The notes under the pieces: generated by a model
Told to the model about the DNA's origin: nothing
Database searches by the model: none
The model's input: only the letters and a program-made list of their open reading frames with translations
Assembly: GCF_001429725.1 (NCBI RefSeq)
Contig: NZ_LMHV01000012.1
Coordinates: forward strand, 124,875 to 188,874
DNA from: Rhizobium sp. Root708
Lineage (GTDB): Bacteria; Pseudomonadota; Alphaproteobacteria; Rhizobiales; Rhizobiaceae
Direction: 5' to 3'
DNA: 64,000 nucleotides
Translations under genes and position numbers: made by a program
Shown: one piece after another, positions 27,882 to 36,860 of the stretch
How the letters are laid out: each line of letters opens with the position of its first letter
Position numbering within the stretch: position 1 is the stretch's first letter

Positions 27882-28388
27882 ATGGCTCTGAAGTTGATGT
27901 TTGCGAGTGCGCTGGCGATTGCCGTCCGTGCCGTGCCTTATACGGTCATGCCGCCGCGCGGCAAAACCTTCATCGCGCATTCGAGCGATCACCTTCCGAT
28001 GCGCTCGACGCCGATCAACCCGGATTGGATCGTCGCGGGCGACCCGCAGGCCCGCACCGCCGAGCATTCGCGCGGCCACGACGACGCGGCCTTGACCGCG
28101 ATCTGGGATTGCACCGCTGGCGAGTTCCGCTGGTTCTTCGGTTGGGACGAAACGGTGATGATCCTCGAGGGTGATGTCCACATTACCACCGAGGATGGCG
28201 TGGAGCGCGTCCTGCGCACCGGCGACGTGGCTTTCTTTGCCGGCGGCACTTGGGCGAGCTGGCGCGTCGATACCTACGTTCGCAAGGTCGCCTTCCTGCG
28301 CAAGCCGTTTCCGAAGCCGGTTGCGTTCGTCTATCGCCTTCGCAATATGCTCAGGAATTCAGGCACGCAGCAGGGCATTGCCGCCTGA
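27882..28388 (+). CDS. Cupin-domain protein
   Basis: 168 residues with GAGAGGGG upstream. The cupin barrel is indicated by WDCTAGEFRWFFGWDETVMILEGDVHITTEDGVERVLRTGDVAFFAGGTWASWRVD, which resembles the DUF861 (ureidoglycolate hydrolase-like) type. The C-terminal part is basic. No ligand or reaction can be assigned. It lies between ugpC and gshB on the same strand, with gaps of about 80-95 bases, so its operon membership is uncertain. Confidence 0.85.
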   Translation: MALKLMFASALAIAVRAVPYTVMPPRGKTFIAHSSDHLPMRSTPINPDWIVAGDPQARTAEHSRGHDDAALTAIWDCTAGEFRWFFGWDETVMILEGDVHITTEDGVERVLRTGDVAFFAGGTWASWRVDTYVRKVAFLRKPFPKPVAFVYRLRNMLRNSGTQQGIAA

Positions 28389-28483
28389 TAATTCGCTGAA
28401 ACGGGACGCAGCGGCCATGCATTGGGCGTTGCGTTCGTACCCACTGCAGCCTACATCTGTCCGGCATCAGCTAAGGGACGGAA

Positions 28484-29431
28484 ATGGCTAAGATCAAGAA
28501 TGTAGCGGTCCAGATGGACCATGTCGCCTCCATCAATATTGCCGGCGATTCCACCTTTGCCATGAGCCTCGAGGCGCAGACCCGCGGCTACAAGCTTTTT
28601 CATTACACGCCCGACCGCCTGAGCTTCCGCGATGGCACGCTCTATGCGTCTGTGGAGCCGATGACGTTGCGCGACATCAAGGGCGATCATTTCGAACTGG
28701 GCGCGCCCGAGCGCGTCGATCTGTCGACCATGGACGTGGTGCTGCTGCGCCAGGATCCGCCCTTCGACATGTCCTACATCACCTCCACGCATCTGCTGGA
28801 GCGCATCCATCCGAAGACGCTGGTCGTCAATGATCCGGCCTGGGTCCGCAACTCGCCGGAGAAGATCTTCGTCACCGAGTTCGCCGATCTGATGCCGAAG
28901 ACCCTGATCACCAAGGATGCCGGCGAGATCCGCCGCTTCCGCGATGAGATGGGCGACATCATCCTGAAGCCGCTCTACGGCAATGGTGGCGCCGGCGTAT
29001 TCCACTCGACGAGGGACGATCGCAACCTGTCGTCGCTGCTCGAGATGTTCGGCCAGCTTTTCCGCGAGCCCTTTATTGCCCAGCAGTACCTGCCTGACGT
29101 CCGCAAGGGCGACAAGCGTATCATTCTCGTCGACGGCGAGCCTGTCGGTGCGATCAATCGGGTTCCCGCCGAGCACGACAGCCGGTCCAACATGCATGTG
29201 GGTGGCAGGGCCGAGGCGACCGAGTTGACCGCGCGGGAACGAGAAATCTGCAAGCGCATCGGGCCTGCCCTTCGCGAACGCGGCTTCCTGCTCGTCGGTA
29301 TCGACGTCATCGGTGACTACATGACCGAGATCAACGTCACTTCGCCCACGGGAATCCGTGAAGTCCGCAAGTTCGGCGGCGCCGATATCGCAAGCCTGCT
29401 CTGGGACGCCATCGAGCGCAAACGCGGCTAA
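28484..29431 (+). CDS. gshB: Glutathione synthase
   Basis: 315 residues of the ATP-grasp fold. It joins gamma-glutamylcysteine to glycine. Recognised segments are [64 protein letters not shown] (glycine-rich loop) and [22 protein letters not shown], which supplies metal and substrate contacts. Full length compared with E. coli (316). It is followed by a RIME-like repeat region and not by a simple terminator. Confidence 0.97.
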   Translation: MAKIKNVAVQMDHVASINIAGDSTFAMSLEAQTRGYKLFHYTPDRLSFRDGTLYASVEPMTLRDIKGDHFELGAPERVDLSTMDVVLLRQDPPFDMSYITSTHLLERIHPKTLVVNDPAWVRNSPEKIFVTEFADLMPKTLITKDAGEIRRFRDEMGDIILKPLYGNGGAGVFHSTRDDRNLSSLLEMFGQLFREPFIAQQYLPDVRKGDKRIILVDGEPVGAINRVPAEHDSRSNMHVGGRAEATELTAREREICKRIGPALRERGFLLVGIDVIGDYMTEINVTSPTGIREVRKFGGADIASLLWDAIERKRG

Positions 29432-29889
29432 GCCGCGCCACCTCCACCGTCATGCTCGGCCTCGTGCCGAGCATCCTGCTTGCTAGACGTGATCGGCTCG
29501 CTTGACGGTGGCTGTAAATGTGGCCGTTCCGCACCCTTGCATCCGTGGAGGTGTGCTTAGATCCTCGGGACGAGCCCGAGGATGACGTCGCGTATTAGGA
29601 AGCTTTGTCTTTTCAATCGCTTGGCAATGGTCGCCCAACCCTCGGCGTCATGCTCGGCCTTGGCGAGTATCGGCGTGCTCGACGCACCACTACGTTCCCG
29701 CTGCCGAAAATCCCGTCCTTCGCCAGCTTTGTTCCATCGCCACAACCCATCGCAACCTCAACACAGCGATGGCGCGCAATTGTTCATCTCCTGTTCTTGT
29801 TTTATTCCGATTTCTATGCCAGATTGCAATCCGCGGCGATGAGGGGTCGCAGAATGCGGTGTAAAAGGTTGCGCTGGAGGGGATCGCGC
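29432..29889. other. 458-base noncoding region carrying a RIME-like repeat
   Basis: There is no supported gene. The left 60% is occupied by palindromic repeat units (next entry). From about 29740 it becomes more AT-rich and must contain the comM promoter and the ribosome site GGAGGGG before 29890. Frames open across it give low-complexity translations without conserved content. Confidence 0.6.
29447..29680. repeat. RIME-like palindromic mosaic repeat
   Basis: Two perfect 9-5-9 palindromes sit 109 bases apart: ATGCTCGGC/GCCGAGCAT at 29452-29474 and ATCCTCGGG/CCCGAGGAT at 29561-29583. Each is bordered outward by GTCAT or ATGAC, as in the rhizobial intergenic elements whose ends read GTCATNCTCGGGC. 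A third, imperfect copy (GTCATGCTCGGCC) starts near 29648. The family assignment is from memory. Confidence 0.7.
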
Positions 29890-31422
29890 ATGGTCGCACG
29901 CGTCAGTACGGTTGCATTTCAGGGCATCGAAGGTCTGCCGGTCGAGGTCCAGGTCATGGTCGCGCCGGGCAAGGTCGTGACGCAGATTGTCGGCCTGCCG
30001 GACAAGGCGGTTGCCGAAAGCCGCGAGCGGGTCCATGCCGCCTTGCATGCCTCCGGGCTTGCGCTGCCGGCCAAGCGCGTGACCGTCAATCTGGCGCCGG
30101 CCGACCTTCCGAAAGAGGGCTCGCATTTCGATCTGCCCATTGCCTTGGGGCTGATGGCGGCACTTGGGGCGATACCGGCGGACGCATTATCGGGCTATGT
30201 CGTCATCGGTGAACTCAATCTCGATGGAACAATCGCGCCAGTGGCCGGCGCGCTGCCAGCCGCAATCGGTGCCAATGCTCTCGGCAAGGGGCTGATTTGC
30301 CCCGCCGACAGCGGCCCCGAAGCCGCCTGGGCGAGCAACGATCTCGATATTCTCGCTCCCCGCAGCCTGATCGCGCTCGCCAATCATTTTCGCGGCACGC
30401 AGGTCCTGTCGCGGCCGGAACCGTCGATTCGAGCGATCGGCGCGAACCTTCCGGATCTAGCCGATATCAAGGGCCAGGAAAGCGCCAAGCGCGCGCTGGA
30501 AGTCGCGGCGGCCGGTGGCCACAATCTCCTGATGATCGGCCCACCGGGATCGGGCAAATCGATGCTGGCAGCCCGCCTGCCGTCGATCCTGCCGCCGCTC
30601 TCGGCTGCGGAATTGCTGGAAGTTTCGATGATCCATTCGATCGCCGGGCAACTGCCGGGCGGCAAGCTGTCCGACCGTCGTCCCTTCCGCACGCCGCATC
30701 ATTCCGCGACCATGGCGGCGCTTGTCGGCGGCGGCTTCAGGGCAAGGCCCGGCGAAGCCTCGCTCGCCCATCACGGCGTTCTTTTTCTCGATGAGTTTCC
30801 GGAGTTCTCGCCGCAGGCCCTCGATGCGCTCCGCCAGCCGTTGGAGACGGCCGAGTGCATCATCGCGCGGGCAAATCATCGCGTCACCTATCCGGCCGAG
30901 ATCCAGCTGGTGGCCGCCATGAACCCCTGCCGCTGCGGCATGGCGGGAGAACCGGGGCACAGCTGCGCGCGCGGGCCGCGCTGCGTCAGCGACTACCAGG
31001 CTCGCATTTCCGGCCCGCTGATGGATCGCATCGATATTCGCATCGATGTCCCGGCGGTGTCGGCGGTCGATCTGATCCGCCCGATGCCCGCCGAGCGGAG
31101 TGCCGATATCGCGCGGCGGGTGGCAAAGGCGCGCGACATGCAGCGCGCGCGGTTCGCGGCGCATGGCGCGGCCGGAACAGGTACCAATGCGCGTTGCTCG
31201 ACGGCGATGATCGAGACCCACGCCGCCCCGGATGCCGCCGGTCTGCAATTGCTGCGGGATGCGGCCGAGAAGCTGAAATTCTCCGCGCGCGGCTATCACC
31301 GGGTGTTGAAGGTCGCCCGCACGCTTGCCGATCTCGACGGCTCCGAGACCGTCGGCCGCATTCACCTGGCGGAAGCGATTTCCTACCGGATGGCAGGCGA
31401 ACGCCTGAGCGCGGCGGTCTGA
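29890..31422 (+). CDS. comM: ComM/YifB-family Mg-chelatase-like AAA+ ATPase
   Basis: 510 residues from ATG 29890, with GGAGGGG nine bases upstream. The N-terminal Lon-protease-like domain (MVARVSTVAFQGIEGLPVEVQV...PADLPKEGSHFDLPIAL) precedes the AAA+ core with Walker A GPPGSGKS and Walker B VLFLDEFPEF. A zinc-like cluster CRCG...CARGPRC follows. The family is a hexameric helicase that helps branch migration during DNA uptake in competent bacteria. The role in rhizobia is inferred. It converges with cysK. Confidence 0.95.
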   Translation: MVARVSTVAFQGIEGLPVEVQVMVAPGKVVTQIVGLPDKAVAESRERVHAALHASGLALPAKRVTVNLAPADLPKEGSHFDLPIALGLMAALGAIPADALSGYVVIGELNLDGTIAPVAGALPAAIGANALGKGLICPADSGPEAAWASNDLDILAPRSLIALANHFRGTQVLSRPEPSIRAIGANLPDLADIKGQESAKRALEVAAAGGHNLLMIGPPGSGKSMLAARLPSILPPLSAAELLEVSMIHSIAGQLPGGKLSDRRPFRTPHHSATMAALVGGGFRARPGEASLAHHGVLFLDEFPEFSPQALDALRQPLETAECIIARANHRVTYPAEIQLVAAMNPCRCGMAGEPGHSCARGPRCVSDYQARISGPLMDRIDIRIDVPAVSAVDLIRPMPAERSADIARRVAKARDMQRARFAAHGAAGTGTNARCSTAMIETHAAPDAAGLQLLRDAAEKLKFSARGYHRVLKVARTLADLDGSETVGRIHLAEAISYRMAGERLSAAV

Positions 31423-31450
31423 AGAAAAAAGGGGCGCAAGCGCGCCCCTT
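31423..31450 (-). terminator. Rho-independent terminator of cysK
   Basis: AAGGGGCGC (31429-31437) and GCGCCCCTT (31442-31450) form a perfect 9-base stem with an AAGC loop. On the minus strand the stem is followed by TTTTC from the six A at 31425-31430, placed 23 bases after the cysK stop. It can also slow readthrough from comM on the other strand. Confidence 0.88.
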
Positions 31451-31472
31451 CAGGATCATCAGCTCGGTCGGC

Positions 31473-32435
31473 TCAACCGCCGAGGCCTTCGAATAGCGCC
31501 GTCGAGAGATAGCGTTCCGCGAACGACGGAATGATCACGACGATCGTCTTGCCGGCGTTCTCCTCGCGGCTGCCGACCTTGATGGCGGCGGCGAGCGCCG
31601 CGCCCGATGAAATGCCGACCGGCACACCCTCGAGCCTGGCGACGTGACGCGCCATATCGAGTGCTTCCGTGCTGTTGACGGTGACGACCTCGTCATAGAT
31701 GTGCGTGTCGAGGATGGCGGGCGCAAAGCCGGCGCCGATCCCCTGGATCTTGTGCGGCCCCGGCTGGCCGCCTGACAGCACCGGCGATTCAGCCGGCTCG
31801 ACGGCAATAACCTTGATGCCCGGCTTCTTCGATTTCAGAACCTGGCCAGCACCGGTAATCGTGCCGCCGGTACCGATGCCCGAGACGAAAATGTCGACGC
31901 TGCCTTCCGTATCGTTCCAGATTTCCTCTGCCGTGGTGCGGCGATGGATTTCGGGGTTCGCCGGGTTCTCGAACTGCTGCGGAATGATGGCATCCGGCAG
32001 CGTCGCGGCAAGCTCTTCGGCCTTGGCGATCGCGCCGCGCATGCCCTTTGCGCCTTCCGTCAGAACCAGTTCGGCGCCGAGCAGGGCCAGCATCTTGCGG
32101 CGCTCGACCGACATGGTCTCGGGCATCGTCAGGATCAGCTTGTAACCCTTTGCCGCCGCAGCGAAGGCAAGGGCGATACCGGTATTGCCTGATGTCGGCT
32201 CGATCAGCGTCGTCTTTCCGGGCGAGATCCGGCCCTGTGCCTCGAGCGACTCGATCATCGCTACGCCGATCCGGTCCTTGACGGATGCGATCGGGTTGAA
32301 AAACTCGAGCTTTGCCAAGAGGTTGGCTTTGACGCCATTTTCCTTGGCGAGCTTGTCGAGCCGTACGATCGGGGTGTCGCCGATGGTTTCGGTTATGGAG
32401 GAATAGATGCGGCCGCGGCCCGGTTTCTTCGACAT
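31473..32435 (-). CDS. cysK: Cysteine synthase A (O-acetylserine sulfhydrylase)
   Basis: 320 residues. The PLP-Lys is in [13 protein letters not shown], the substrate loop is EPTSGNTGI and the phosphate cup is [11 protein letters not shown], all in order. The C-terminal domain includes [14 protein letters not shown]. It makes cysteine from O-acetylserine and sulfide. GGGAGA precedes the start, and a good terminator follows. It stands alone between comM and the LysE exporter gene. Confidence 0.97.
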   Translation of the reverse strand: MSKKPGRGRIYSSITETIGDTPIVRLDKLAKENGVKANLLAKLEFFNPIASVKDRIGVAMIESLEAQGRISPGKTTLIEPTSGNTGIALAFAAAAKGYKLILTMPETMSVERRKMLALLGAELVLTEGAKGMRGAIAKAEELAATLPDAIIPQQFENPANPEIHRRTTAEEIWNDTEGSVDIFVSGIGTGGTITGAGQVLKSKKPGIKVIAVEPAESPVLSGGQPGPHKIQGIGAGFAPAILDTHIYDEVVTVNSTEALDMARHVARLEGVPVGISSGAALAAAIKVGSREENAGKTIVVIIPSFAERYLSTALFEGLGG

Positions 32436-32566
32436 GGCGATCTCCCGTTGTGAAACACGTCGTTACAATAGGGTCGAAGCGGCACGGAGACCAGATCGAT
32501 CACCACGGCGCGGTTCCGGCGAATGAGAAAAAATCCCGCCGCAACGATCTTTGCCGGATGATTTTT

Positions 32567-33184
32567 TCAGGCCGCGCGCGCGGCGATGAAGGCGGCTGTC
32601 CCAGCCAGGATGCTCGCCGCCACGCGGTTCAGCGCCTGCAGCGCCCGTGGCTGCTTCAGCAGTATCCGGGCGCGCGAGGCGAGTGCCATGTAGGGGATCA
32701 GAACGCTGAGCAGCACCACGAAGGTCGTGACGAGCAGAATGCCGTATTCGCGCAGGCCGATGGCGCTGATGTCGATCAGCGTCGGAACCAGCGCCACATA
32801 GAACAGCATGGTCTTCGGGTTGCCGAGCGTCACGAGCAGGCCGGAAAGAAAGCTCATCGACATGCTGCTGGATTTCTTGGCGGCTATGTTCTGCGGCAGT
32901 AGCCCGGCGGTCCAGAGCTTGTAGGCGATGTAGCCGAGATAGAGCGCTCCGGCGATCTTGATGACGACAAACACCTCGGTGAAGGTCTGCGCGACGAAGG
33001 CAAGGCCGAGGATGACGGCGGTCAGATAGGTCATGTCGCCGAGGACGAGGCCCAGCCCCATGAAGAATGTCTCGCGGAAATTCGAGCCCAGCGCCCGCGC
33101 GACGATCGCGGTAATGCCGGGGCCGGGAATGGCGGCCGCGATGAACAGTGCCGCCGCGTAGGCGAATAGTGCGGTGAATGACAT
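32567..33184 (-). CDS. LysE/RhtB-family amino acid or metabolite exporter
   Basis: 205 residues from ATG 33184 with GGGAGG upstream. Five to six membrane helices are apparent, with the family start FIAAAIPGPGITAIVARALG (the PGP motif of LysE proteins) and a second conserved LVTLGNPKTMLFYVALVP. Such transporters export amino acids or homoserine lactone-like compounds; the substrate cannot be read here. It is divergent from dps, so both promoters share the 227-base gap. Confidence 0.92.
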   Translation of the reverse strand: MSFTALFAYAAALFIAAAIPGPGITAIVARALGSNFRETFFMGLGLVLGDMTYLTAVILGLAFVAQTFTEVFVVIKIAGALYLGYIAYKLWTAGLLPQNIAAKKSSSMSMSFLSGLLVTLGNPKTMLFYVALVPTLIDISAIGLREYGILLVTTFVVLLSVLIPYMALASRARILLKQPRALQALNRVAASILAGTAAFIAARAA

Positions 33185-33411
33185 TGCGGCCTCCCTGGGT
33201 GGCCATCTTCTACGCCTGTGACGAAACGCTTTCAACTGGCCAATCACAAGGCGCGCAAACAGCCTCTATTGACGCCGCACGGGGCCGTTCTAGTTCACTG
33301 GCGATGTGTAGTGGTGGATGAGATGATCGCGTCAAAATCGACTACTACGCTCAAGGCGCCGGATCGTTGAATCCCAGTCCAACCGCTCTGCCTCGGCGAA
33401 GGAGAAACCTG

Positions 33412-33930
33412 ATGAGCCCAACCGCAGTCGAAAAACGCAAGGTCGCCCCCCTTGCAACGCCCACCGATCTCAAGAGCAATGCCATTCAGGATATCTCGGG
33501 CGCCCTTGCGGCGCTGCTTGCCGACGTATTCGCGCTTTACCTGAAGACCAAGAATTTCCATTGGCACATGTCGGGACCGCATTTCCGCGACTATCATCTC
33601 TTGCTCGATGAACACGGCGAGCAGCTGTTCAACGCCACGGATGCGATCGCCGAGCGGGCCCGCAAGATCGGCGGCACCACCTTGCGTTCGATCGGCCACA
33701 TCGCTCGCCTGCAGCGCATCAACGACAATGACGCGGACTATGTCACGCCGGAAGACATGCTCGCCGAGCTGCGCGACGACAACCAGCAGCTGGTTTCGAT
33801 CCTGCGTGAAACGCATGATGTCTGCTCGGAACACAACGACGTCGCCACCACGAGCCTGCTCGAAAACTGGATCGACGAAGCCGAGCGCCGGGCCTGGTTC
33901 CTGTTCGAGATGACACGCCAGCCGAAATAG
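33412..33930 (+). CDS. dps: Dps-family DNA-protecting ferritin-like protein
   Basis: 172 residues from ATG 33412, preceded by AAGGAG. The ferroxidase-site residues are in LKTKNFHWHMSGPHFRDYHLLLDEHGEQLF (His, His, Asp, Glu at the subunit interface), as in Dps. A basic N-terminal tail (VEKRKVAPLA) could bind DNA. Dodecamers store iron and protect DNA from peroxide. It ends 7 bases before the convergent DMT transporter gene. Confidence 0.95.
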   Translation: MSPTAVEKRKVAPLATPTDLKSNAIQDISGALAALLADVFALYLKTKNFHWHMSGPHFRDYHLLLDEHGEQLFNATDAIAERARKIGGTTLRSIGHIARLQRINDNDADYVTPEDMLAELRDDNQQLVSILRETHDVCSEHNDVATTSLLENWIDEAERRAWFLFEMTRQPK

Positions 33931-33937
33931 CGGCCGA

Positions 33938-34834
33938 TCAGCCGGCGCGAAGCTTCAGCATTCGCGTCGGCATCCAGCCGAGATTCATCCCCGCAGCAGC
34001 AACAAGAATGATCGCCGCGCCGGCTATCTGCAATGGCTGCAGCGCATGGCCAAAGGCGAACCTGTCGACGACGATCGCGGCAATCGGATAGATGAAGGAC
34101 AGGGCGCCGGTCAGATGGATCGGCAGCTTCTGGATCGCACCGTATAAGAGCACGTACATCACGCCCGTATGGACGATGCCCATGGTCGACAGAACAGACC
34201 ATGTGCCGGCGTCGGACGGCAGGTTCGATAAATCGGTCAGGGGCAGCAGCATCAGCGCGCCGGTTGTCACCTGGATCAGCGCGATCAGATGCGGTGGTGT
34301 CCCGCGCAGCCATTTGGCGGCGAGCGCGGCCAGCGCGTAAAAGAAGGCCGCGCCGAGCGCCATTGCAATCCCGAGACCGTAATGGCCGTCGCCCGTCTCT
34401 CCTGCCGGTCTGGCTTCGATGATAACAGCCATGCCCGCAAAGGCGAGGGTCAGCCAGAAGAGCTTCGTGACGGTGATCTTGTCGCCCAGAAAGAGCACTC
34501 CGAGTGCCAGCAGCATGAATGGCTGCGTGTTGTAGACAGTCGTTGCCACCGATATCGATGCATGGGCGTAGGATGCGAACAGCAACAGCCAGTTGAGGAC
34601 GATCGCGACGCCGCCGAAAACCGCTATTGCGAAGGATCGCCAGCTGAGCATCCCGGGACGCAGCAGGCCCATCGCGGCGCAAACGGCAAGCAGGCTGACC
34701 GCGCCGAACAGGCATCGCCAGAACACCACGGCGCTGACCGGTTGGCCCGAGATCACCACGAACCAGCCGATCGTTCCCGAGATCAACATCGCCGCCGTCA
34801 TCTGGATGGTTCCGACGCGGATATCGCTTTGCAT
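33938..34834 (-). CDS. DMT-superfamily (EamA) transporter
   Basis: 298 residues from ATG 34834, with GAGGAG seven bases upstream. Ten hydrophobic segments in two EamA repeats are apparent; the second begins about residue 150 (GLGIAMALGAAFFYALAALAAKW). Typical EamA ends such as YPIAAIVVDRFAFGHALQPLQIAGAAIIL are seen. It probably exports an amino acid or related metabolite. The divergent AsnC-type gene is its likely regulator. Confidence 0.93.
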   Translation of the reverse strand: MQSDIRVGTIQMTAAMLISGTIGWFVVISGQPVSAVVFWRCLFGAVSLLAVCAAMGLLRPGMLSWRSFAIAVFGGVAIVLNWLLLFASYAHASISVATTVYNTQPFMLLALGVLFLGDKITVTKLFWLTLAFAGMAVIIEARPAGETGDGHYGLGIAMALGAAFFYALAALAAKWLRGTPPHLIALIQVTTGALMLLPLTDLSNLPSDAGTWSVLSTMGIVHTGVMYVLLYGAIQKLPIHLTGALSFIYPIAAIVVDRFAFGHALQPLQIAGAAIILVAAAGMNLGWMPTRMLKLRAG

Positions 34835-34862
34835 AGGCTGTCTCCTCAATATTCGCCTTATG

Positions 34863-34929
34863 ATATTGTGGAGGGATAGAGAACGATATATATTTTGTAA
34901 GGATTATGAGGTTTTTGACCTAATATTGT
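34863..34929. promoter_or_regulatory. Candidate Lrp/AsnC control region between transporter and regulator
   Basis: The 106-base divergent gap is AT-rich and contains ATATTGT at 34863-34869 and again at 34923-34929, with an ATATTTTGT variant between. Repeated A/T-rich motifs over several helical turns suit an octameric Lrp-like protein. No established consensus is matched. Confidence 0.3.
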
Positions 34930-34940
34930 CAGGAAATAGA

Positions 34941-35396
34941 ATGGCGTTGCCTAATCACGTTCTGGATGACGTTGACCAGCGGATTCTCGCGGCGCTTGCC
35001 GGCGATGCCCGCATGTCCCTGAAAGAGCTGGCGCAACAGGTCGGATTGTCCTCGCCAAGCGCGGCAGAGCGGGTGCGCCGCCTTGAGGAACGTGGCGTGA
35101 TCTCCGCATTCACCGTGGACATCGATCCCGCTGCCCTCGGCTATCCCCTGCAGGCGATCGTGCGCGTGCGGCCGTTGCCGGGGCAGCTGCATCTGGTCGA
35201 GCGGATCATCCAGGAGACGCCTGAAATCATCGAGTGCGACAAGGTGACGGGCGACGATTGTTTCATCGCGCGGTTGGTCGTGCGCTCTATGGGGCAACTG
35301 GATACGATCCTCGACAAGATTGCGGAGAGGGCCGAAACCAATACGTCGATGATCAAGGCGTCGCCCGTGAAGCGCCGGCTGCCGCCGCTATCCTGA
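34941..35396 (+). CDS. Lrp/AsnC-family transcriptional regulator
   Basis: 151 residues from ATG 34941. The N-terminal winged helix (DDVDQRILAALAGDARMSLKELAQQVGLSSPSAAERVRRLEERGVI) is followed by the RAM ligand domain (ALGYPLQAIVRVRPLPGQ...VTGDDCFIARLVV). Proteins of this type sense an amino acid and control a neighbouring transporter, here the divergent DMT gene. The ligand is unknown. Confidence 0.94.
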   Translation: MALPNHVLDDVDQRILAALAGDARMSLKELAQQVGLSSPSAAERVRRLEERGVISAFTVDIDPAALGYPLQAIVRVRPLPGQLHLVERIIQETPEIIECDKVTGDDCFIARLVVRSMGQLDTILDKIAERAETNTSMIKASPVKRRLPPLS

Positions 35397-35399
35397 GAT

Positions 35400-36299
35400 C
35401 TAGAAATCCGCCATCGGCGACAGCATTGCCGGTACGTCCAGCACAAACGGCGTCTCGCAGCGGATCATGAAATGCGTGTAGCTCTGCAGCGGCTGGGCGA
35501 GGAGTTCGCAGCCGAGCTTGTCCGGCGAGAACAGCACCTCGATGGAGGTTGCCTCGATGCCGAGGCCGCCGAGGATCGCCGACAGCGGCGGAATGACCTC
35601 CGCGACCACATCCACGAGCACGAAGCGGTCTTCAGCCTCGGATTTCCAGGCGATGACCGCCCTCTCGTTCGCGAGCCAGCTTAGTCTCACATCGCGATCG
35701 AACTGGGTGTTGATGAGAAACATCGCCGCACTCTCGCGCACGGCAATCACATCCGAGACGGGCGTTCGCGTCCGCAGTGTTCGGCGCAGAAGATCGAGAT
35801 CCTCGGCAACCGTCGGATCGAGACTTCGTGCAGCGGCGGTGGACGTTGGCGCTTCCGGCGCCGGACCTGAGTAGGCGTGGAAGGGCAGGGCACGAAAACC
35901 GTAGGGTTCGTAGAGAGCCGGCTTGTCGGTGTAGAGTACGATCGCCTCGAATTGCTGCGCCGCGCACCATTCCAGCGCTTTCCGGGTCACGTCGCCATAG
36001 AGCCCCCGCCCGCGCCATTCGGGCCGCACGGCGCCAGATTGAAACGCTCCGGCTCTGACAACTCTGCCGTTGATCACGATCGGCATCGCAAAGGCCGAAA
36101 GATTGGCAACCAGCGTGCCTTGGTCGTCGAACCAGCCGAACGGCATGCTTGTCGGGTCCGCTCCGCCAAGCCGCCGCAGCGGATCGAGATCGATGCCGAA
36201 TGTATCCTGGAGCAGGCTCACCAGAGCCGCCCAGGCGGCGGGATCGTCGAAATAGTCCTGCCGGAAGGTCAGTGAAGGATAGCGCGGATCGGTCGTCAT
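35400..36299 (-). CDS. GNAT-family N-acetyltransferase
   Basis: 299 residues. The acetyl-CoA loop appears as AVRPEWRGRGLYGDVTRKALEW, following the (R/Q)xxGx(G/A) pattern, and the next strand as FEAIVLYTDKPALYEPYGFRALPF. The C-terminal half (residues about 165-299) is longer than in simple GNATs and may be a second, degenerate domain as in Eis-like proteins. The start overlaps the dut stop (TGATG), so it is cotranscribed with dut. The substrate is unknown. Confidence 0.85.
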   Translation of the reverse strand: MTTDPRYPSLTFRQDYFDDPAAWAALVSLLQDTFGIDLDPLRRLGGADPTSMPFGWFDDQGTLVANLSAFAMPIVINGRVVRAGAFQSGAVRPEWRGRGLYGDVTRKALEWCAAQQFEAIVLYTDKPALYEPYGFRALPFHAYSGPAPEAPTSTAAARSLDPTVAEDLDLLRRTLRTRTPVSDVIAVRESAAMFLINTQFDRDVRLSWLANERAVIAWKSEAEDRFVLVDVVAEVIPPLSAILGGLGIEATSIEVLFSPDKLGCELLAQPLQSYTHFMIRCETPFVLDVPAMLSPMADF

Positions 36300-36769
36300 C
36301 AGACGCCGGTCGAGCCGAAGCCGCCGCCGCCGCGTGTCGTCACGCTGCTTTCGGTGATTTCGTGGACGGCAGCCTGGATCGCCGGGGCGATCACCATCTG
36401 CGCGATGCGCATGCCACGGGTGATCTCGAACGGCACTTCGCCGAGATTGATCAGCAGGACCTTCACCTCGCCGCGGTAATCGCTGTCGATCGTGCCCGGC
36501 GTGTTCAGGCAGGTGATGCCATGCTTCAGCGCAAGGCCGGAGCGCGGTCGCACCTGGCCCTCGAACCCCTCAGGAATCTCGAAAATAAAACCCGTCGGCA
36601 CGAGCGCACGCTTGCCGGGTTCCAGGATCATCGGGTTGCCGGCGTCGACGGCTGCGCGCAGGTCCATGCCCGCTGCGCCCTTGCTTTCGTACGACGGCAG
36701 CTCCAGCCCGACGCCATCAGGCAAACGGACGAGATTGAGTGTGGGGTGGTTCTCGGTGTGAATGGTCAT
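36299..36769 (-). CDS. dut: Deoxyuridine 5'-triphosphate nucleotidohydrolase (dUTPase)
   Basis: 156 residues from ATG 36769; a TTG at 36811 is weaker. The five trimeric-dUTPase motifs are visible: [46 protein letters not shown] and the C-terminal arm [10 protein letters not shown]. It cleaves dUTP to dUMP, keeping uracil out of DNA and feeding dTMP synthesis. It overlaps the GNAT gene start and is divergent from prfC. Confidence 0.97.
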   Translation of the reverse strand: MTIHTENHPTLNLVRLPDGVGLELPSYESKGAAGMDLRAAVDAGNPMILEPGKRALVPTGFIFEIPEGFEGQVRPRSGLALKHGITCLNTPGTIDSDYRGEVKVLLINLGEVPFEITRGMRIAQMVIAPAIQAAVHEITESSVTTRGGGGFGSTGV

Positions 36770-36860
36770 ACTGGCATTAGTTTTCGCCCATGCGGCCAAG
36801 GTCAATTGCAATCGCGGCCTTTAATCGCTAGATAGCCCGCAATTCCACAGGATTTACATT

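Noticed and set aside
29605..29889. N-terminal extension of comM through the repeat region
   Set aside because: The added residues are encoded by a RIME-like repeat and the family starts at 29890 with a strong ribosome site.
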